Part shown: positions 60,732 through 64,000 of the stretch, in pieces | Numbering within the stretch: position 1 is the stretch's first letter | How the letters are laid out: every line of letters begins with the position of its first letter | Program-made: the position numbers and the translations under genes | Notes under the pieces: generated by a model | Told to the model about the DNA's origin: nothing | Database searches by the model: none | The model's input: only the letters and a program-made list of their open reading frames with translations | Origin: Bradyrhizobium aeschynomenes | GTDB taxonomy: Bacteria > Pseudomonadota > Alphaproteobacteria > Rhizobiales > Xanthobacteraceae | DNA: 64,000 bases | Assembly: GCF_013178945.1 (NCBI RefSeq) | Contig: NZ_JABFDM010000007.1 | Span: forward strand, 372,001 to 436,000 | Direction of reading: 5' to 3'

Positions 60732-61435
60732 CGGCAGAGCATCACGACAGCGGTTCCGGTCTCCGCCATGCGGTGGTGACCGGAACCAGCTCCGGCATCG
60801 GCCGCGCCATCGCCGAGCGGCTGCTTGCCGCCGGCTGGCGCGTGACCGGCATCGATCGCGCGCCATCGGCGGTGACGCAAGCGGGCTTCGTTGGCTTGCA
60901 GGCCGACCTCTGGGACCCCCAGGCGCTGCTCGCGCGCCTCGACGACATCGGCGCGGTGACTGCGCTGGTTCACGCCGCCGGCTACATGCGCGTCGGCCGG
61001 CTCGGCGAGCTCGCGCCCGACAATGGCGAGGGCATGTGGCGCGTCCATGTCGGCGCGGCGGAGGCGCTGGCCAATGCGCTGGCTCCACACATGGCCGATG
61101 GCGGCCGCATCGTGCTGATCGGCAGCCGCACCGCCAATGGCGCGGCGGGCCGCAGCCAATATGCCGCGACCAAGGCTGCGCTCACGGGCCTCGCGCGCTC
61201 CTGGGCGATCGAGCTGGCGCCGCGCCGCATCACCGTCAACGTCATCGCGCCGGCCGCCACCGACACGCCGTTCCTGCGCGATCCCGGCCGCGCCGGCACC
61301 GCGCCGGTGCTGCCGCCGATGGGCCGCTTCGTCGATCCCGCGGAAGTCGCCGCGCTGACCGCTTTCCTCCTGTCGGGCGAGGCGGGCGCCATCACCGGAC
61401 AGACCATCACCATCTGCGCAGGCGCTTCGCTCTAG
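60728..61435 (+). CDS. Short-chain dehydrogenase/reductase
   Basis: 235 residues. The cofactor motif is VVTGTSSGIGRAIAERL and the catalytic triad is Ser133 (IGSRT), Tyr145 and Lys149 (SQYAATKAAL). The start overlaps the binding-protein stop by four bases (ATGA). Polar residues after beta-2 (GIDRAPS) suggest NAD rather than NADP. It probably oxidises or reduces a hydroxy acid intermediate in the operon's pathway. Confidence 0.9.
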   Translation: MTAEHHDSGSGLRHAVVTGTSSGIGRAIAERLLAAGWRVTGIDRAPSAVTQAGFVGLQADLWDPQALLARLDDIGAVTALVHAAGYMRVGRLGELAPDNGEGMWRVHVGAAEALANALAPHMADGGRIVLIGSRTANGAAGRSQYAATKAALTGLARSWAIELAPRRITVNVIAPAATDTPFLRDPGRAGTAPVLPPMGRFVDPAEVAALTAFLLSGEAGAITGQTITICAGASL

Positions 61436-61468
61436 GGGCAGCGCGCGACCACGATCAGGAGAAGACCC

Positions 61469-62638
61469 ATGACCATCCGCATCGTCGACGTCCGCGAGGT
61501 GACGAAGCCGATCTCATCGCCAATCCGCAACGCCTATATCGACTTCACCAAGATGACGTCGAGCCTGGTCGCGGTCATCACCAATGTGGAGCGCAATGGG
61601 CGCCCCGTCGTCGGCTATGGCTTCAACTCCAACGGCCGCTACGGCCAGGGCGGGCTGATCCGCGAGCGGTTTCGCGCGCGCCTCTTGGAAGCCGATCCGG
61701 CCTCGCTGCTCGATGCAACCAAAGACAACATCGATCCCGACAAGGCGTGGGCGGCGATGATGAGCAACGAGAAGCCCGGCGGCCACGGCGAGCGCTCGGT
61801 CGCGGTCGGCACGCTCGACATGGCGATCTGGGACGCGGTGGCGAAGATCGCGGACAAGCCGCTGTTCCGCCTGCTCGCCGAGCGTCACCACCGCAAGGCC
61901 GATCCGCGCGTCTTCGTCTACGCCGCCGGCGGCTATTACTATCCCGGCAAGGATCTCTCGGCGCTCCGCCGCGAGATGCGCGGCTATCTCGAGCGTGGCT
62001 ACACCGTCGTGAAGATGAAGATCGGCGGCGCACCGATCGACGAGGACCGCCAGCGCATCGAGGCGGTGCTGGAGGAGATCGGCCCGACCAATCAGCTCGC
62101 CGTCGACGCCAATGGCCGCTTCGACCTGGAGACCGCGATCGCCTACGCCAAGATGCTGCGCGACTATCCGCTGTTCTGGTACGAGGAGGCCGGCGATCCG
62201 CTCGACTATCACCTGCAGGCGACCTTGGCCGACTTCTATCCCGGACCGATGGCCACCGGCGAGAACCTGTTCAGCCACCAGGACGCCCGCAACCTGATCC
62301 GTTACGGCGGCATGCGCCCCGATCGTGACTGGCTGCAGTTCGACTGCGCGCTGTCCTACGGCCTGTGCGAATATCTGCGCACGCTCGACGTGCTCAGGAC
62401 CCATGGCTGGTCGCCGTCACGCTGCATCCCGCATGGCGGCCACCAGATGTCGCTCAACATTGCCGCCGGTCTCGGCCTCGGCGGCAATGAGAGCTACCCG
62501 GACCTGTTCCAGCCCTATGGCGGCTTCCCCGACGGCGTGAAGGTGGTGGACGGCCACATCACCATGCCCGATCTCCCCGGCATCGGCTTCGAAGGCAAGT
62601 CGGATCTGTACGCGGAGATGCGCGCCTTGAGCGCGTGA
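61469..62638 (+). CDS. tarD: D(-)-tartrate dehydratase (enolase superfamily)
   Basis: 389 residues, the exact length of the characterised B. japonicum D-tartrate dehydratase. The catalytic set falls at matching numbers: KMK with Lys182/Lys184, metal ligands Asp213 (VDANGRF), Glu239 (YEEAGD) and Glu265 (ATGENLF), and His322 (CIPHGGHQM). It dehydrates D-tartrate to oxaloacetate with Mg. It is the last gene of the operon, 33 bases after the SDR gene, with GGAGAAG upstream. Confidence 0.93.
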   Translation: MTIRIVDVREVTKPISSPIRNAYIDFTKMTSSLVAVITNVERNGRPVVGYGFNSNGRYGQGGLIRERFRARLLEADPASLLDATKDNIDPDKAWAAMMSNEKPGGHGERSVAVGTLDMAIWDAVAKIADKPLFRLLAERHHRKADPRVFVYAAGGYYYPGKDLSALRREMRGYLERGYTVVKMKIGGAPIDEDRQRIEAVLEEIGPTNQLAVDANGRFDLETAIAYAKMLRDYPLFWYEEAGDPLDYHLQATLADFYPGPMATGENLFSHQDARNLIRYGGMRPDRDWLQFDCALSYGLCEYLRTLDVLRTHGWSPSRCIPHGGHQMSLNIAAGLGLGGNESYPDLFQPYGGFPDGVKVVDGHITMPDLPGIGFEGKSDLYAEMRALSA

Positions 62639-62659
62639 GGCGAGGGCAAGTTTCCAAGG

Positions 62660-62685
62660 CATGGCCGGGACAGCCCGGCCATGAC
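62660..62685. repeat. Short palindromic repeat after tarD
   Basis: CATGGCCGGGACAGCCCGGCCATGAC is a compact member of the GTCATGGCCGGG repeat family, sitting in the 55-base gap between the convergent tarD and monooxygenase genes (its two ends are given here as single-copy arms CATGGCCGGG and CCCGGCCATG). It may act as a shared terminator stem. Confidence 0.6.
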
Positions 62686-62693
62686 GGAAGACC

Positions 62694-64000
62694 TCAATCC
62701 TCCAGCAGATTGTCGCGCAACGTCGAACCGGTGTACCTCGTCCGGAACCGCCCGCGACGCTGCAACTCCGGGACGACGAGGTCGGCGAACTCCTCGAAGC
62801 AGCCGGGCGTGTAGGTCGCGGCCAGCATGAAGCCGTCGGCGCCTCCTTCGTCCATATATTGCTCGATCTGATCGGCGATGTCCTTCGCGGTGCCGACCGC
62901 CACCGGCATGCCCATGCCCTGGGCGTAGATCATCGCCGCTTCCTTCACCGTAACCGGCGCGCCGCCCTTGGCGTAGATGATCGATTCGAACAGGCCCTGG
63001 ATGCCGGGCACCTCGATGTTCTGCACGATCGCGTCGCCATCGAATTTCGAGAAGTCGAGGCCGAAATGGCCGGACATCCAGGCGAGCGCACCCTCGGGCG
63101 GAATGCATTCCTTGATCCGCGCATATTTCTCCTGCGCCTCCGAGCGTGTCTCGGCGACCACCGTCTGCAGGCCATAGATCAGCTTCACCGAGCCGGGCCT
63201 GCGGCCGAACTTGCCGGCCAGCCGCTCGTTCAGGTCGGTGGCATATTGCTTCATGCGGTCGACGTTCGGATGCACGGCAAAGATCGCCTCGGCGTGCTTG
63301 GCGGCAAAGTCGCGCCCCTGGTTGGACGAGCCGGCCTGCCACAGCACGGGACGGCCCTGCGGCGACGGTGCGCAGAAGTGTCGGCCGTGGCATTTGTAGT
63401 ATTTGCCCTCGTGGTTCACGACCTTGATCTTGGCCGGGTCGGCGTAGATGCCCGAGGCCTTGTCGGCGATGATCGCATCGGGCTCCCAGGAATCCCACAG
63501 CTGGTAGCAGACCTCCATGTACTCCTCGAGCCGGTCATAGCGGCCGCTGCGCTCGGTCATGGTGTGGCCATAGGCGTCCCATTCGCTCTTGGAGTAGGAC
63601 GACACGATGTTCCAGGCGACCCGTCCGTTGGACAGATGGTCGAGGCTGGAGAGCCTGCGGCACATCGAGTAGGGATGCTCGAACGCGGTCGACAGCGTGA
63701 CGCCGACGCCGAGATGCTTGGTCGCCGTGGTGATGATCGGCACGATCGTCGACGGCTCGTGGGTCGGGCACTGCACCGCCCATTTCACGATGGCGTCGGA
63801 GCTGTCCTCATGGGTGTTGTAGGGCGCGAGCTCGTCGGCGATGAACATCGCGTCGAACATCCCGCGCTCCATCGTGCGCGCCATGTGCTGCCAATATTCC
63901 GGCCGGGCGAAATCCCAGCCGATCTTGTCCTTGACGTGGCGCCACATGCCGGTCGCGTGGCTGTTGACGCCGTGCTGGATGAATCCCAGAAGGTGAGCCT
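62694..64000 (-). CDS. LLM-class flavin-dependent monooxygenase (NtaA/SnaA/DszA type), 5' end cut by window
   Basis: The frame is open to the window edge: before the Met at 63947 it reads AHLLGFIQHGVNSHATG, the family's usual N-terminal strand, so the true start lies beyond 64000. The visible part is ~435 residues. Motifs include KIGWDFARPEYWQHMARTMERGMFDAMFIADELA, WNIVSSYSKSEWDAYG, PVLWQAGSSNQGRDFAAKHAEAIF and VTVKEAAMIYAQGMGMPVAVGTAKDIADQI. These enzymes use reduced FMN from a separate reductase to oxidise alkane, sulfur or aminopolycarboxylate substrates. Substrate unknown. Confidence 0.92.
   Translation of the reverse strand, partial: AHLLGFIQHGVNSHATGMWRHVKDKIGWDFARPEYWQHMARTMERGMFDAMFIADELAPYNTHEDSSDAIVKWAVQCPTHEPSTIVPIITTATKHLGVGVTLSTAFEHPYSMCRRLSSLDHLSNGRVAWNIVSSYSKSEWDAYGHTMTERSGRYDRLEEYMEVCYQLWDSWEPDAIIADKASGIYADPAKIKVVNHEGKYYKCHGRHFCAPSPQGRPVLWQAGSSNQGRDFAAKHAEAIFAVHPNVDRMKQYATDLNERLAGKFGRRPGSVKLIYGLQTVVAETRSEAQEKYARIKECIPPEGALAWMSGHFGLDFSKFDGDAIVQNIEVPGIQGLFESIIYAKGGAPVTVKEAAMIYAQGMGMPVAVGTAKDIADQIEQYMDEGGADGFMLAATYTPGCFEEFADLVVPELQRRGRFRTRYTGSTLRDNLLED

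Noticed and set aside
1..64000. tRNA, rRNA, CRISPR arrays and riboswitches
   Set aside because: Scanned by eye for tRNA T-arm motifs, regularly spaced repeats and cobalamin-type boxes (including upstream of the PduO gene); none was convincing.

Overview
The window is high-GC, densely coded alphaproteobacterial chromosome. It is best read as Bradyrhizobium or a very close relative. The clues are a 389-residue D-tartrate dehydratase whose catalytic residues fall at the same numbers as in the Bradyrhizobium japonicum enzyme, a tlpA-argH-lptM-lysA neighbourhood, ETF/hydroxybutyryl-CoA dehydrogenase genes, and dispersed palindromic repeats of the kind common in Bradyrhizobium and Rhodopseudomonas. 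No rRNA, tRNA, CRISPR array, transposase or integrase was seen. Genus-level placement is inference from gene content.

Layout. 1-8.8 kb: the end of a Cys-rich copper-storage-like protein, a solitary Flp pilin, a winged-helix/TPR regulator divergent from a Tat-exported alpha/beta hydrolase, a GNAT acetyltransferase, two tandem paralogous multi-pass membrane proteins of unknown function, and an Hsp70-like protein. 8.8-13.4 kb: a secreted amidohydrolase bracketed by direct repeats, then the RNA-repair pair rtcB-prfH behind a possible leader peptide. 13.4-24.1 kb: a large structured dispersed repeat, an APC permease, an MgtC/DUF4010 membrane protein, a catalase-LodA fusion with its LodB flavoprotein, a GGDEF-EAL protein and a small Cys-rich secreted protein. 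24.5-37.1 kb: housekeeping and metabolic genes (HNH nuclease, NHL-repeat protein, FMO, AlkA, RlaP-like nucleotidyltransferase, GluQRS, hybrid kinase, YihY, PduO, etfBA, hbdA, a YjfB-like protein).

37.2-51.5 kb: the conserved block tlpA / argH-lptM-lysA and the TIGR02302 membrane protein, split by about 7 kb of accessory DNA (41.4-48.8 kb). That segment holds a short argC-type gene, a degenerate duplicate of the lysA 3' end, a 1360-residue HTH-nuclease-like protein of visibly lower GC, a HicA/DUF1902 toxin-antitoxin pair and a second copy of the structured repeat. It looks like a small defence-type island.

51.5-64 kb: an RpiR regulator divergent from a phosphocholine-type phospholipase C, a metallophosphoesterase, a GreA/GreB-like factor, then a catabolic operon (IclR regulator, DapA-family lyase, ABC transporter, SDR, D-tartrate dehydratase) and the 3' part of a flavin-dependent monooxygenase cut by the window end. 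The operon reads as uptake plus breakdown of a tartrate-like acid.

The best leads for new biology are the catalase-LodA fusion, the 1360-residue HTH-nuclease protein, the cloverleaf-like repeat whose two copies show a compensatory base-pair change, the leader-peptide/hairpin upstream of rtcB-prfH, and the tandem membrane-protein paralogues.
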